From Herbaspirillum sp. Sphag64 (GTDB lineage: Bacteria > Pseudomonadota > Gammaproteobacteria > Burkholderiales > Burkholderiaceae_D), in the NCBI RefSeq assembly GCF_014192645.1, contig NZ_JACHYE010000003.1, forward strand, positions 62,001 to 126,000: DNA of 64,000 bases. Direction: 5' to 3'. The notes under the pieces were generated by a model, which did no database searches, was not told the DNA's origin, and saw only the letters and a program-made list of their open reading frames with translations. Of this stretch, positions 36,537 through 46,103 are shown one piece after another. Each line of letters starts with the position of its first letter. Within the stretch, counting starts at the first letter, position 1. A program made the translations under genes and the position numbers.

Positions 36537-37913
36537 GTGCAAACCACTACTGCAATCGCCGCCTGGGCGGCGCACGACACGCGTCTTTTGCTCTCCGTGC
36601 TGGGAGCATTGATCGCCATCGTGGTGCTGATCAGCATTCTCAAGATCGCACCATTTCTCTCCATTCTGCTCGGCACGTTCATCGCCGGTAGTGCCGCCGG
36701 CCTGCCGCTGGAAAAGATCGCCGGTGCTTTCAGCAAAGGCGCTGGCAGCATTCTTGGCGAGGCTGGCATCATCATCGCATTAGGTGCCATGCTCGGGGCG
36801 CTGATGGCAGACTCCGGTGCTGCCGACAAGATCGTGACCACCTTGTTGCGCTATGCCAAGGGCCGTGCCATTCCCTGGATGATGGCCTTGGTGGCGCTGG
36901 TGGTCGGCTTGCCACTGTTTTTTGAAGTCGGGCTGGTGATGATGGCGCCGATCATCTTTGTCATGGCGCGCCGTGCACAACAACCGATCCTGCGGGTTGC
37001 AATTCCAGCACTGGCTGGTATGACGACCTTGCACGCTTTGTTGCCGCCGCATCCTGGCCCGTTGATCGCCGTCAGCGCCTTGCATGCTGATCTTGGTACG
37101 ACGATGGTGCTGGGTTTTGTGGTTGCCATTCCTGCCGTGATTCTGGCGGGGCCGTTGTACGGCATGTGGTTGGCACCACGTTTGCAGGTCGGTGAACCAG
37201 AGCAGATCGGTGCCTTGTTCAAAGGTCAGCAGGAAGAACGCTTGCTGCCAGGGTTCTGGCCATCACTGATTACCATTCTGTTGCCGGTGGTGCTGATGCT
37301 TGGCCGTACTGTGGCAAAGATCTGGCTGACCCCGGAAACCAGTCTGTTTGATGCACTCAATTTCTTTGGCGAACCGATCATTGCGCTGACGGTAACGGTG
37401 CTGTTTGCGGTCATCGTACTGGGTTGGGGGCGCGGCAAGAGCCGTACCGAAGTCGGTGTCATCCTGCGCAAGGCTTTGCCACCGATTGCGGGCTTGCTGC
37501 TGACCATCGGCGCCGGTGGTGGACTGAAACAGGCGCTCCTGACGGCGGGCATCAGTGACACCATCACCAAGGTTGCCAGCGGTACCCATATGCCGCTGAT
37601 TTTGCTGGCCTGGCTGATTGCCGTGGCGCTGCGTCAGGCAACCGGATCGGCAACCGTTGCGACTACCGCGACGGCCGGGATTGTGGCGCCGCTGGTGGCG
37701 ACCTTGTCGGGCACCCACAATGCACTGATGGCCTTATCGATTGGTGCTGGTTCGGTGTTTTTCTGCCACGTTAATGACGCCGGCTTCTGGATGGTGAAGG
37801 AGTATTTTGGTCTTGATCTGAAGCAGACCTTTGCCACCTGGTCGGTGATCCAGACGATCGTATCGGTGGTCGGTCTGGTCATGACGCTGTTGCTCTGGGG
37901 CGTACTGAGTTAG
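36537..37913 (+). CDS. GntP family gluconate:proton symporter
   Basis: A 458-residue membrane protein with about 12-14 helices, of the GntP/gluconate permease family. Recognisable blocks are LPLFFEVGLVMMAPIIFVMA and LLPPHPGPLIAVSALHADLG. ALRQATGSATVATTATAGIV and GSVFFCHVNDAGFWMVKEYF follow. It imports gluconate or a related sugar acid with protons. The start is a GTG with GGAAGG 7 bases upstream. No gluconate kinase is nearby; neighbours are methyltransferase and moaE. Confidence 0.92.
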   Translation: MQTTTAIAAWAAHDTRLLLSVLGALIAIVVLISILKIAPFLSILLGTFIAGSAAGLPLEKIAGAFSKGAGSILGEAGIIIALGAMLGALMADSGAADKIVTTLLRYAKGRAIPWMMALVALVVGLPLFFEVGLVMMAPIIFVMARRAQQPILRVAIPALAGMTTLHALLPPHPGPLIAVSALHADLGTTMVLGFVVAIPAVILAGPLYGMWLAPRLQVGEPEQIGALFKGQQEERLLPGFWPSLITILLPVVLMLGRTVAKIWLTPETSLFDALNFFGEPIIALTVTVLFAVIVLGWGRGKSRTEVGVILRKALPPIAGLLLTIGAGGGLKQALLTAGISDTITKVASGTHMPLILLAWLIAVALRQATGSATVATTATAGIVAPLVATLSGTHNALMALSIGAGSVFFCHVNDAGFWMVKEYFGLDLKQTFATWSVIQTIVSVVGLVMTLLLWGVLS

Positions 37914-37942
37914 TCCAGATAACGTCACGTGTGAGAGAGACC

Positions 37943-38413
37943 ATGCCAATTCGCATCCAGACCGCCGACTTTGATCTCAGTGCTGAAATTGCAGCACTGC
38001 GGCTGTCCAACCCCAAGGTTGGCGCGGTGGTCAGCTTTGTTGGCACGGTACGCGATCTCAATGACGGTGCCAGTGTGTCGGAGATGACACTGGAGCACTA
38101 TCCCGGCATGACCGAGAAAGCGCTGGAGCAAATTGTCGAGACCGCGCGCACGCGGTGGGACATCGCCGATGCATTGGTGATCCATCGGGTTGGCCCACTT
38201 TTGCCGCTGGCGCAGATTGTGCTGGTAGCGGTAAGCGCCAAACATCGCGGGGAAGCTTTTGCAGCCTGCGAATTCATCATGGATTACCTCAAGACTGAGG
38301 CACCGTTCTGGAAGAAGGAACAAACGCCAGACGGTGCCCGTTGGGTGGATGCCCGAGATAGTGATACCTCGGCGCGCGACAGATGGAGTTTGCCACCCGC
38401 AACGCGCGAGTAA
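37943..38413 (+). CDS. moaE: Molybdopterin synthase catalytic subunit MoaE
   Basis: A 156-residue subunit that, with MoaD, converts precursor Z to molybdopterin. GAVVSFVGTVRDLNDGASV opens the conserved core, and LVIHRVGPLLPLAQIVLVAV and EFIMDYLKTEAPFWKKE carry the active-site Lys residues. The ATG at 37943 is preferred over a GTG four codons earlier. It is separated from moaD by the methyltransferase and gntP, which is unusual. Confidence 0.95.
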   Translation: MPIRIQTADFDLSAEIAALRLSNPKVGAVVSFVGTVRDLNDGASVSEMTLEHYPGMTEKALEQIVETARTRWDIADALVIHRVGPLLPLAQIVLVAVSAKHRGEAFAACEFIMDYLKTEAPFWKKEQTPDGARWVDARDSDTSARDRWSLPPATRE

Positions 38414-38475
38414 TCCCGCCAGCCCGCATTCGATTGCGTCGACCAACTCCACTCATCAGCCTTTTGTTCACCTCC

Positions 38476-39801
38476 ATGTTTCGACTCCCAACAACTGCTA
38501 CCGCGCCATTTTGTCCCTCTGAAGTTGCCGGTAGTGTCACGGTACCAGTGTCAGCCTCGCTCTGGCAGAAACTCAAGGTTTATGTCGGTCCAGGTCTGCT
38601 GATTTCGATTGGTTACATGGACCCGGGCAACTGGGCAACCTCGGTGCAGGCCGGGTCACAGTTTGGCTATCAGTTGCTGTTTGTGGTGATGCTCTCCAGT
38701 CTGGCCGCCATCGTGCTGCAATGCCTGTGTGCCCGGCTCGGCATTGTGACCGGCAAGGATCTGGCAGTGCACTCGCGGGAAAACTATTCGCCGGCCGTTG
38801 GCAAAGGCATGTGGCTCTTTGCCGAATTGTCGATCGTTGCCTGTGATCTGGCCGAGGTGCTGGGTTGCGCATTGGCGTTCAAGCTGTTGATGGGGGTGTC
38901 GCTACCGGTTGGCGTGGTCTTGACCGCCTTCGATACGCTGATTGTGCTGGGCTTGCAGGGCCGTGGATTCCGCCAGGTGGAGGCAATCATTCTGGGCTTG
39001 GTGGCAACCATCGCCGTATGTCTGTTTGCGCAACTGGCGCTGGTCCAGGCGGATTGGCATGCCGTTGCGCAGGGTTTTATTCCCTCGTTGTCGGCGCTGT
39101 CGTCGCGCGACCCGCTGTATCTGGCCATTGGAGTGCTGGGGGCAACCGTGATGCCACACAATCTGTACCTGCATTCCTCGATTGTGCAAACCCGGGTGGT
39201 CTCGCGTGATGCCGGGAACCGCCGTGGTTTGCTGGAAGCGATCCGCTTTACCCGTGTCGATACGATTGTGTCGCTGGTGATGGCGATGGCGATCAATGCC
39301 GCCATCCTGATTCTGGCGGCTTCCGCTTTCTTCCGCACGGGACGCACCGATGTGGTCGATCTGGACGTTGCCTATCATTTGCTCGATCCGATCACCGGCG
39401 GCTCGCTGGCAGCGATTCTCTTTGGTATCGGCCTGTTTGCGGCAGGGCAAAGCTCCACCTTCACCGGCACAATTGCCGGACAGGTGATCATGGAAGGCTT
39501 TTTGAAACTGCGGATTCCTTGCTGGCAGCGCCGCATGATCACGCGTGGCCTGGCATTGATCCCGGCGCTGATCGGGGTGCTGACGTTAGGGGAGCATTCG
39601 GTGGGTCGCTTGCTGGTACTGAGTCAGGTTGTTCTGAGCCTGCAACTGCCGTTCGCGATGTACCCCTTGATCCGCCTGACCAGCCGGCGCGACATCATGG
39701 GCGAGTTTGTCAATCTCTGGTGGACGTCAGCACTGAGCTGGGTGTTGTTCATCGGTATCAGCGCCGCCAATCTATGGCTGGTAGTGCAGTTGTTCATGTG
39801 A
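38476..39801 (+). CDS. mntH: Nramp family Mn2+/Fe2+ transporter MntH
   Basis: A 441-residue divalent-metal:proton symporter with about 11 helices. The helix-1 metal-site motif DPGN is at residues 49-52 in ISIGYMDPGNWATSVQAGSQ, and the helix-6 motif is in GATVMPHNLYLHSSIVQTR. Both are intact. The start is uncertain: the ATG at 38476 fits the family, but no ribosome-binding site precedes it, and an ATG at 38383 overlapping moaE also remains open. No MntR-type operator was identified. Confidence 0.92.
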   Translation: MFRLPTTATAPFCPSEVAGSVTVPVSASLWQKLKVYVGPGLLISIGYMDPGNWATSVQAGSQFGYQLLFVVMLSSLAAIVLQCLCARLGIVTGKDLAVHSRENYSPAVGKGMWLFAELSIVACDLAEVLGCALAFKLLMGVSLPVGVVLTAFDTLIVLGLQGRGFRQVEAIILGLVATIAVCLFAQLALVQADWHAVAQGFIPSLSALSSRDPLYLAIGVLGATVMPHNLYLHSSIVQTRVVSRDAGNRRGLLEAIRFTRVDTIVSLVMAMAINAAILILAASAFFRTGRTDVVDLDVAYHLLDPITGGSLAAILFGIGLFAAGQSSTFTGTIAGQVIMEGFLKLRIPCWQRRMITRGLALIPALIGVLTLGEHSVGRLLVLSQVVLSLQLPFAMYPLIRLTSRRDIMGEFVNLWWTSALSWVLFIGISAANLWLVVQLFM

Positions 39802-39823
39802 CGGCGCTTCTGCTGGTCTGTAT

Positions 39824-40723
39824 TTATTTCTTTTCCTGTTTGTCAGCCTGACTACGAGCCTGACTGGCTGGCTCCAGCACCACGGTGCAGGTCAGGCCAG
39901 CAGCCAGCAAGACACCCTTGGGCACTTCATCAATCTGAATGTGTACCGGAATCCGTTGTGCCAGGCGAACCCAGTTGAAGGTTGGATTGACGTCGGCCAG
40001 CAGCTCGCGGCTTTGTGGATTGTCGCGGTCATAAATACCACGTGAAATACTGTCCACATGGCCGCGCAGGGTGGCACCATTGATCAATTGAATCGTCGCC
40101 TTGTCACCCACGGCCAGATAGGGCAGTTTGGTTTCTTCAAAATAGCCGTAGACCCAGAAGGAATGGCTGTCGATGATGGCGATCTTGGCAGCCCCGGCAC
40201 TGGCGAAGTCACCACGACGCACGTTCAGATTGGTAATGTAGCCATCCACGGGAGCGAACACCTTGGTGCGGTCTAGATTGAGCTTGGCGGCATCGCGCTG
40301 CGCTACGGCTACCTGATATTGGGCCGCTGCAGCGGCAACAGCACTGTCCGCATCTTCACGACTTTCGCGCGAGACTACCAGGCTATCCATATCGGCACGG
40401 CGATGTGCCTGTGCGCGGCGCATGTCGAGTTCGGCCTTGCGTACCTGCACGGCAGCATCTGCTTGTTGCAGCGCCAGCTGGTAATGGGCCGGGTCAATCT
40501 GCATCAGCAGATCGCCTTTGCGGACCTGCTGGTTGTCGTGCACCGGCAGCTCGACCACCTGACCGGAGACATCCGGTGCAATATTGATGACCTCGGCGCG
40601 GACTCGACCATCACGGGTCCAAGGTGACTCCATGTAGCGCTGCCAGAGCGTGCGCGCTAGCAAAATTGCGGCTGCGAAAATCAGCAACGTCACTAAAAAA
40701 CGAAAAATCGATTTGACCGACAT
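39824..40723 (-). CDS. HlyD/EmrA-type membrane fusion protein, AaeA-like
   Basis: A 299-residue periplasmic adaptor anchored by one N-terminal helix (about residues 8-26, FLVTLLIFAAAILLARTLWQ). INIAPDVSGQVVELPVHDNQ starts the biotinyl-lipoyl-like part, followed by a short coiled coil rich in Gln, Ala and Arg, and GYITNLNVRRGDFASAG. AGGAG lies 9 bases before the ATG. It is the last gene of an operon with DUF1656, FUSC and an outer-membrane factor, matching AaeAB-type aromatic acid exporters. Confidence 0.88.
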   Translation of the reverse strand: MSVKSIFRFLVTLLIFAAAILLARTLWQRYMESPWTRDGRVRAEVINIAPDVSGQVVELPVHDNQQVRKGDLLMQIDPAHYQLALQQADAAVQVRKAELDMRRAQAHRRADMDSLVVSRESREDADSAVAAAAAQYQVAVAQRDAAKLNLDRTKVFAPVDGYITNLNVRRGDFASAGAAKIAIIDSHSFWVYGYFEETKLPYLAVGDKATIQLINGATLRGHVDSISRGIYDRDNPQSRELLADVNPTFNWVRLAQRIPVHIQIDEVPKGVLLAAGLTCTVVLEPASQARSQADKQEKK

Positions 40724-40774
40724 GATGAAAAGCTCCTGATAAATTCAATATGGGGTTGCGATGCAGGCGACAGC

Positions 40775-41011
40775 TCAGCGATAGATTGCCAGCCCTAAAA
40801 GGGCGGCGACGCAAGTCAGCAGACTGACCCGGAACAAGGCGGGATGCCACACCAACTGGTAAAAATTCACGCGCACCAAGAGTCTGTCCACCAAGAGCAC
40901 GATGGCCCCAGCCAGCAGGACTGCCGGCAGCAGCGTCGGAATATAGGCGTCGAAAAAGGAAATTTCGCGCGGCAGCAGGGTGGGCAGGATCGTTGGCGTC
41001 AGTGACAACAT
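40775..41011 (-). CDS. DUF1656 small membrane protein, AaeX-like
   Basis: A 78-residue protein with two hydrophobic helices, containing LPREISFFDAYIPTLLPAVL and VRVNFYQLVWHPALFRVSLL, the DUF1656 pattern. The ATG at 41011 has GGAG 7 bases upstream, so a longer version was rejected. DUF1656 genes almost always sit between FUSC and HlyD-type genes of AaeAB-like exporters, as here. Function is unknown. Confidence 0.85.
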   Translation of the reverse strand: MLSLTPTILPTLLPREISFFDAYIPTLLPAVLLAGAIVLLVDRLLVRVNFYQLVWHPALFRVSLLTCVAALLGLAIYR

Positions 41012-41027
41012 GAAGGGCTCCGTCAGA

Positions 41028-43307
41028 CTATGAGGCAGAAGATGTTGGGGTTTTGTCGTTAGCAGTATAGGCATTGCCAGTCACCCGCAACGTATTGAGC
41101 GGCGACTGGGCATCCAGCATCGCAGTACGAATGAAGTGCAGATAGCTCAGCGCGCGTTGCAGCCGATGGCGCTCGCCGCGTTCGCGATAATGCGGTCCGA
41201 TTGCCAGTTGCACTGTCTGGATGGCTGCATTATTGGCCTGCAGGGCCACTTGTAGCGTCGCAGGTGAGGGGCGTTCGAACAACGCAGGCAGGTGTTGGCG
41301 CAACTGATCCAGGCTGGCATAGGCCGCCTCTGGCAGCAATTCGGGATGACTAGTGCGAATTCCCTGCAGTTCGCTACGCAGTTCAATGACCGCGTGGCCG
41401 ATTTCCAATGTTGCGTACATCCAGCCGAACGCACGCCGACGCAAGACGGGACGGCTGCTGGTGACCAGCATGATTTGATGCATCAGGTCACGGGTGCCAC
41501 TTTCAAACTGCAATGCCAACTGTGTCAGCTTGCCACGGCAGGCTTGAAGTACCTGCTTGCGCAATTGCTTTTCCAGATGCCGTACCGACCAGTCGGTGGT
41601 CGGTGGTAACAGCAGTGCAAAGGCAAGGGTGGTGACGACCAGCGATACTACGAGTGCAATGGCTTCGTTGATGTAGGCAGTCGCGTTGAGCTGAATCAGG
41701 TTATCTGGCACTGCCAGGAACGGGAAGAAAATACACATTCCCATGCCATAGCCAGCCAATGTGGGTCGGGTGGTCAACAGCACCGCCAGCATCAATACCG
41801 GTGTCAGCGCCGCTGCCAGCATCCAGAATCCGTCCAGGTTTGGCAGGATATGGAAGGTATAGACATAACCCAGCAAGGCTGCCAGCACGACGCCCATGGT
41901 CGTGGTGCGGGTAGCTTTGGCAGGATCCGGCGCGGCCGAAGTGATGGCACAGAATGCCGCCGCATTGAGCGCGGCGACGTCGCCACTGGGCCAGCCACTG
42001 AGGAGCCAGAATGCCGACAGACCAATCAGGGTGATGGCGGCCCGGGCACCAGCAATGGCGGCAATCACCGCACTGGTTTTGGGGGCATAGCTGTGGTCCC
42101 AGTCTTCCCGCGCATGGTGGCGTTGTCCCAGCGAAGCGTAGGTCAAGGTATAGGCATGCAGCTCTTCGACGACACGGTACAGCAGCTCACTGGCAGTATC
42201 GAAATCGAGCATCGCTTCGTCGGTCAGTGTCGTCGCTAGTGTAGTACGGGTAGCGCGAACGCGGCGTGGCAGGGTCTGTTTGTAACGATCCAGCTGGAGT
42301 GCCGCTTCGCCAGCATCGACTGCGCTCATCACCGGTTCGCCGGTATGGCGGGTCAGCAGTGGCTGGACTTCGCGGAAATACGGTGAAATCTCGGTAATGA
42401 CAGTTTCCGTCGCGGGGGTCTTGCTGGCGTGCAGGCGATTCATCAATTGATGCAAGGCATGTACGCGTGTCGACAAGGCCATGAATTCGCTGTTCATCCG
42501 GGTCAGGCGACCACTCCGTATGCGGATTTCCGGATCTTCAAAAATGGCGGAACTGCGCATGGCTTCGAGGCCAATGATGTCAGCCACAAAGCGGGCATTG
42601 GCGCCTTCAAGCTGCTTACGCTCGGCGCTGCCACCGAGGGTGTTGCCAATCAGATCGACGAAGGCAGAAAAACGGCCACGAATGATCTTCACCAGACGTG
42701 GAGCGCTGGCCTGTGGCAAGACCAGTGCGCTGACCACGGCACAGCAGATGATGCCAACCGTGATCGAGGTCACCCGGCTCATGATCGAATTGAAGGTGAC
42801 TGCAGGATGCAGGGCAGCGGGCAGACCGATCAATGCCACGGTATAGCCCGAGAGCACAAAGCCGTAGGAGCGGAAGTTGCGGTTATGCGCCGAGCCAAAG
42901 GTACACAGTCCGATCCATAGCGAGGTGGTCAGCAAGAATAACTCTGGCGTCTGGGCGAACAGGCCCACCGAGACCACGATGGCGATCGAGCCGACCAGCG
43001 TACCGACGACGCGGTAAAAGCTCTTGGACAGAATCATCCCGCTTTGTGGTTGCATGACGATAAAGACAGTAATCATCGCCGAGCGTGGTGACTCCAGGTC
43101 CAGCGCATAGCCAATGCCAAGCGCCAGCAAGGCTGCGGCCACCATCTTGAAGACGTAGATCCAGTTCGGCAACTCGTTGTCGCGCCAGTCTTCGGCGACA
43201 TCGTATGCCTGATGCATCAGGCGTTGCCCCAGTGTCCGGCCAGATCCGGTACGATCAGGCGTGCCCGATGAGTCTGCCGTAGCGGCAGAATTGGCAGAGG
43301 TACTCAC
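41028..43307 (-). CDS. FUSC family aromatic acid exporter, AaeB-like
   Basis: A 759-residue inner-membrane transporter with two blocks of about five to six helices (residues about 45-190 and 410-560) separated by a soluble domain. LDLESPRSAMITVFIVMQPQ and SKSFYRVVGTLVGSIAIVVS are FUSC hallmarks. WLLSGWPSGDVAALNAAAFC starts the second block. It overlaps the outer-membrane factor gene by four bases and precedes DUF1656 by 16 bases. Export of aromatic carboxylic acids is inferred from the family. Confidence 0.88.
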   Translation of the reverse strand: MSTSANSAATADSSGTPDRTGSGRTLGQRLMHQAYDVAEDWRDNELPNWIYVFKMVAAALLALGIGYALDLESPRSAMITVFIVMQPQSGMILSKSFYRVVGTLVGSIAIVVSVGLFAQTPELFLLTTSLWIGLCTFGSAHNRNFRSYGFVLSGYTVALIGLPAALHPAVTFNSIMSRVTSITVGIICCAVVSALVLPQASAPRLVKIIRGRFSAFVDLIGNTLGGSAERKQLEGANARFVADIIGLEAMRSSAIFEDPEIRIRSGRLTRMNSEFMALSTRVHALHQLMNRLHASKTPATETVITEISPYFREVQPLLTRHTGEPVMSAVDAGEAALQLDRYKQTLPRRVRATRTTLATTLTDEAMLDFDTASELLYRVVEELHAYTLTYASLGQRHHAREDWDHSYAPKTSAVIAAIAGARAAITLIGLSAFWLLSGWPSGDVAALNAAAFCAITSAAPDPAKATRTTTMGVVLAALLGYVYTFHILPNLDGFWMLAAALTPVLMLAVLLTTRPTLAGYGMGMCIFFPFLAVPDNLIQLNATAYINEAIALVVSLVVTTLAFALLLPPTTDWSVRHLEKQLRKQVLQACRGKLTQLALQFESGTRDLMHQIMLVTSSRPVLRRRAFGWMYATLEIGHAVIELRSELQGIRTSHPELLPEAAYASLDQLRQHLPALFERPSPATLQVALQANNAAIQTVQLAIGPHYRERGERHRLQRALSYLHFIRTAMLDAQSPLNTLRVTGNAYTANDKTPTSSAS

Positions 43308-44821
43308 CGTTCTACTCCATCCACAATTTCAGCCGGAGCTGATGGTGGTGCCGGGATGATTTCAGGTTCCAGACCGCCGCCCAGTGCCGTCGTCAGGTTG
43401 GCAAAGGCGCTTAGCTTCTGGGCCTGCAATTGCTGCACGGTTTGCAGCTGATGCAGATATTGTGTTTGCGCGGTCAGCACGTTGAGATAGCTGGTCAGGC
43501 CGCGTTGGTAAGCGCGGGTGGCGATGTTCACATTCTTCTGGGCAGCAGCAACCGACTGATTGGCCAGGTCCTGTTGTTTGACCAGCGATTGCAATGTCAC
43601 GATCTGATCAGCAATCGTCTTCAGTGCCTGACTCAGCAACTGGTTGTATTGTTCGACTGCCAGATCGTAGCTCGCTGTAGTGGCGCTGAGCTGACCACGC
43701 AGGCGTCCACCGTCGAAGATCGGCAAGGAGACTGCTGGTCCGTAGACCGTTGAGAAATTTTGCGCATTGAGAAAACTCAACATACCACCACCGGCCGCAA
43801 CTGGGCCGAAGCTGGCAGCCAGATTGACGTTGGGATAGAAGGATGCCTTGGCAACTTCAATGCCCTTGCTGGCTGCCTCGATGCGCCAGCGTGCGGCACT
43901 GATATCCGGTCGGCGTCCGATCAGTTCGGAAGGGATCTGACTCGGCAGACTGAGTATGGCATGCAGCGTCAGGCTCGGACGTGTGATACTGTCGCCAGCA
44001 CCTGGACCCTGACCAAGCAAGGCTGCGAGCTGGTTGCGGGTCAGTGCAATATTCTCTTGCAAGGCTTCCATCTGACGGCGTGTTTCTGGCAGTGGCACCT
44101 CAGCCTGCGTAATTTCCATCTGGGTGCCAATGCCACCTTTGAGGCGCCGTTGCGCAAATTGCAAAATACGTTGTTCTTCGGCCAGCGTACTGCTGGCGTT
44201 GTCGAGCAGGCCGTACTGCAATGCCAGATAGACATAGGTACGCACCACATTGCTTTCCAGGTCAAGCTGGGCCGCGCGCGCATCGGCAGCGGCGGCATGG
44301 ACTTCGTCGATGGCCCGTTCGGTATTGTTGCGATCCTTGCCCCACAGGTCCAGACCGTACGACAGTCCCAGTGTTGCGGTGTTATTCCAGGTTAATTTCC
44401 CGGGTAGGGTGGCGCCGTAGTAAATATTCTTGGACCAGTCGTCACGGGTGATCGAGCTTTCGAAACCGAGTTGAGGCAATTCGCCGGCATGGGTCACTTC
44501 GGCCATGGAGCGCGCCTGGCGCACGCGGGCAGCAGCAACCGCCATGCTGGGGTTGCCGGCAACGGCGGTGGTGACCAGACGGTTCAGTTGCGGATCGGCG
44601 TAATTTTCCCACCAGTTGCGTTGTGGCCATCCGGCTTCGGTACCGATGCTGGCCATGGCTTTGCTCAATGTCAGTTGATCTACCTGGCGTTGCACGGACT
44701 GCGGTTTGATGTTGCCCATGTCGGCACAGCCCGCAAGCAAGAGCGTGGCAGACAGCAAGGGGACCGCAAAAAGCGGTGCAGCGAACGAGCCTGAGCGACA
44801 TTTTTTGGCAACAGTGATCAT
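43304..44821 (-). CDS. NodT-type outer-membrane efflux lipoprotein
   Basis: A 505-residue TolC-related outer-membrane factor. A lipoprotein signal ends in the lipobox LLAG-Cys32 (ATLLLAGCADMGN). NWWENYADPQLNRLVTTAVA and the repeated RARQARSMAEVTHAGELPQL-like helices are typical of the RND/NodT family. The ATG at 44821 is preferred to a TTG four codons upstream. It heads the export operon and is divergent from a LysR regulator. It would complete a tripartite pump with the HlyD-type adaptor and FUSC protein. Confidence 0.9.
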   Translation of the reverse strand: MITVAKKCRSGSFAAPLFAVPLLSATLLLAGCADMGNIKPQSVQRQVDQLTLSKAMASIGTEAGWPQRNWWENYADPQLNRLVTTAVAGNPSMAVAAARVRQARSMAEVTHAGELPQLGFESSITRDDWSKNIYYGATLPGKLTWNNTATLGLSYGLDLWGKDRNNTERAIDEVHAAAADARAAQLDLESNVVRTYVYLALQYGLLDNASSTLAEEQRILQFAQRRLKGGIGTQMEITQAEVPLPETRRQMEALQENIALTRNQLAALLGQGPGAGDSITRPSLTLHAILSLPSQIPSELIGRRPDISAARWRIEAASKGIEVAKASFYPNVNLAASFGPVAAGGGMLSFLNAQNFSTVYGPAVSLPIFDGGRLRGQLSATTASYDLAVEQYNQLLSQALKTIADQIVTLQSLVKQQDLANQSVAAAQKNVNIATRAYQRGLTSYLNVLTAQTQYLHQLQTVQQLQAQKLSAFANLTTALGGGLEPEIIPAPPSAPAEIVDGVER

Positions 44822-44833
44822 GAGATTATCCAA

Positions 44834-45019
44834 AAGATTGCAAATATCCAGCGGATCTCATTGTATTTCGTAATTATTGCTAGAAAAATACCATCAAATA
44901 CAAATGGTCATTTCAATATTCGCAATAATAGTCAGACTATTTTCGGCAACAATGTCGCATCATTGACGGTGCGATATTGCTTCGCACAACCCTATTTGAA
45001 TTGAAATCGAGCTGGAGCG
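44834..45019. promoter_or_regulatory. Divergent control region with 8-bp inverted repeat
   Basis: ATTATTGC (44873-44880) and GCAATAAT (44922-44929) are exact inverted copies with a 41-base spacer, in an AT-rich region between the efflux operon and the LysR gene. LysR-type regulators often bind spaced sites in such positions. Promoter boxes could not be fixed. Confidence 0.45.
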
Positions 45020-45961
45020 ATGGATACCTTGCAGAATATGCGCATCTTTATGCGTGTTGTTGATGCTGGCAGTTTTACGCTGGCTTCGCAACAAATGAAC
45101 CTCACTACGGCGCATGTTTCGCGCGCCGTTGCAGATTTGGAACGCCACTTGCGGGCGCGCTTGCTCAATCGGACCACGCGCCGGATTGCGCTGACCGAGG
45201 CTGGTGAGCGCTACCTGTTGCGTTGCGAACAGATCATGGGCTACGTGGAGCAAGCTGAAGCCGAAGCCAGCGATGCGTACGTGCGGCCGTCGGGTCGTCT
45301 GCGCATCCACACCATGAGTAGCTTTGGCCAGCGTTACGTGATTCCGGCCATTTCCAGTTACCAGAAGCATTACCCGGATGTCGCCATTGAGCTTACGCTG
45401 GCGCAGCGCGTGCCCGATTTGCTGGAAGAGGGCTTCGATGTATCGATCGTGCTGGCGCGCGAGCTGCCGGATTCCGGTTTGATTTTTCGCCAGTTGGGTG
45501 AAATCTACAGTGTTGCCTGTGCCTCACCTTTTTATCTGGAAAAACATGGGATGCCCCAGCGTCCTGAAGATTTGGAAAACCATGCCTGCCTGCAACTGGT
45601 CAGTTCGGTATCGCCGCTTAACGAATGGAACCTGCAAGGCGCAGAGGGGACTGCGTCGGTGAATATCAAGTCCAATTTTCAGGTTAATGTGGCTGAAGCC
45701 ATGCTGGTCAGCCTCAAGGAGGGCATGGGGATCGGTGTCTTGCCGACCTATTCTGCCGTCGATGCCTTGCGGGCTGGCACCATCATGCGCGTGTTGCCGC
45801 AGTATAGTCTGCAGCATATGGGCGTGTATGCGCTCTACCCCTCGCGTCAGTACATCGATGCCAAGATCAGTACCTGGATCGACTGGGTGCATCAGAGCGT
45901 GGGTAAGGCGATGCAGGAAGATCATCAGGTGCTGGAGCGACTCGCCGTAGCGGCGACCTGA
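45020..45961 (+). CDS. LysR-family regulator of the efflux operon, AaeR-like
   Basis: A 313-residue LysR regulator. The winged helix covers about residues 1-60 (NMRIFMRVVDAGSFTLASQQ and TTRRIALTEAGERYLLRCEQ). The effector domain follows from about residue 90. The subgroup resembles AaeR/DmlR-type proteins. It is divergent from the NodT-FUSC-DUF1656-HlyD operon and likely activates it in response to an aromatic or organic acid. Effector unknown. Confidence 0.86.
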   Translation: MDTLQNMRIFMRVVDAGSFTLASQQMNLTTAHVSRAVADLERHLRARLLNRTTRRIALTEAGERYLLRCEQIMGYVEQAEAEASDAYVRPSGRLRIHTMSSFGQRYVIPAISSYQKHYPDVAIELTLAQRVPDLLEEGFDVSIVLARELPDSGLIFRQLGEIYSVACASPFYLEKHGMPQRPEDLENHACLQLVSSVSPLNEWNLQGAEGTASVNIKSNFQVNVAEAMLVSLKEGMGIGVLPTYSAVDALRAGTIMRVLPQYSLQHMGVYALYPSRQYIDAKISTWIDWVHQSVGKAMQEDHQVLERLAVAAT

Positions 45962-46047
45962 AGCGCCAGCAGTTGCGCTTGAAACAGGGAGACCTTTGAT
46001 CTGTATCAATTCCACCTGAAATCGATGAGGACGTGTGCCGAAGTTTC

Positions 46048-46075
46048 CTTGAAAATGATCTCCGTGGCCCAATTT
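46048..46075 (+). promoter_or_regulatory. Sigma-32 (heat-shock) promoter of clpB
   Basis: CTTGAAA (46048-46054) and CCCAATTT (46068-46075) are separated by 13 bases, close to the RpoH consensus CTTGAAA-N11-16-CCCCATNT. It lies 28 bases before the clpB ATG. A second CTTGAAA about 70 bases upstream lacks an equally good partner. Confidence 0.75.
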
Positions 46076-46103
46076 GTCAGCTATTGAATCTTTGGAGCAA
46101 AAC

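Noticed and set aside
38383-38475. Upstream ATG for mntH at 38383
   Set aside because: It overlaps moaE by 31 bases, adds a non-conserved Arg/Pro-rich stretch and has no ribosome-binding site; kept only as an alternative in the mntH entry.
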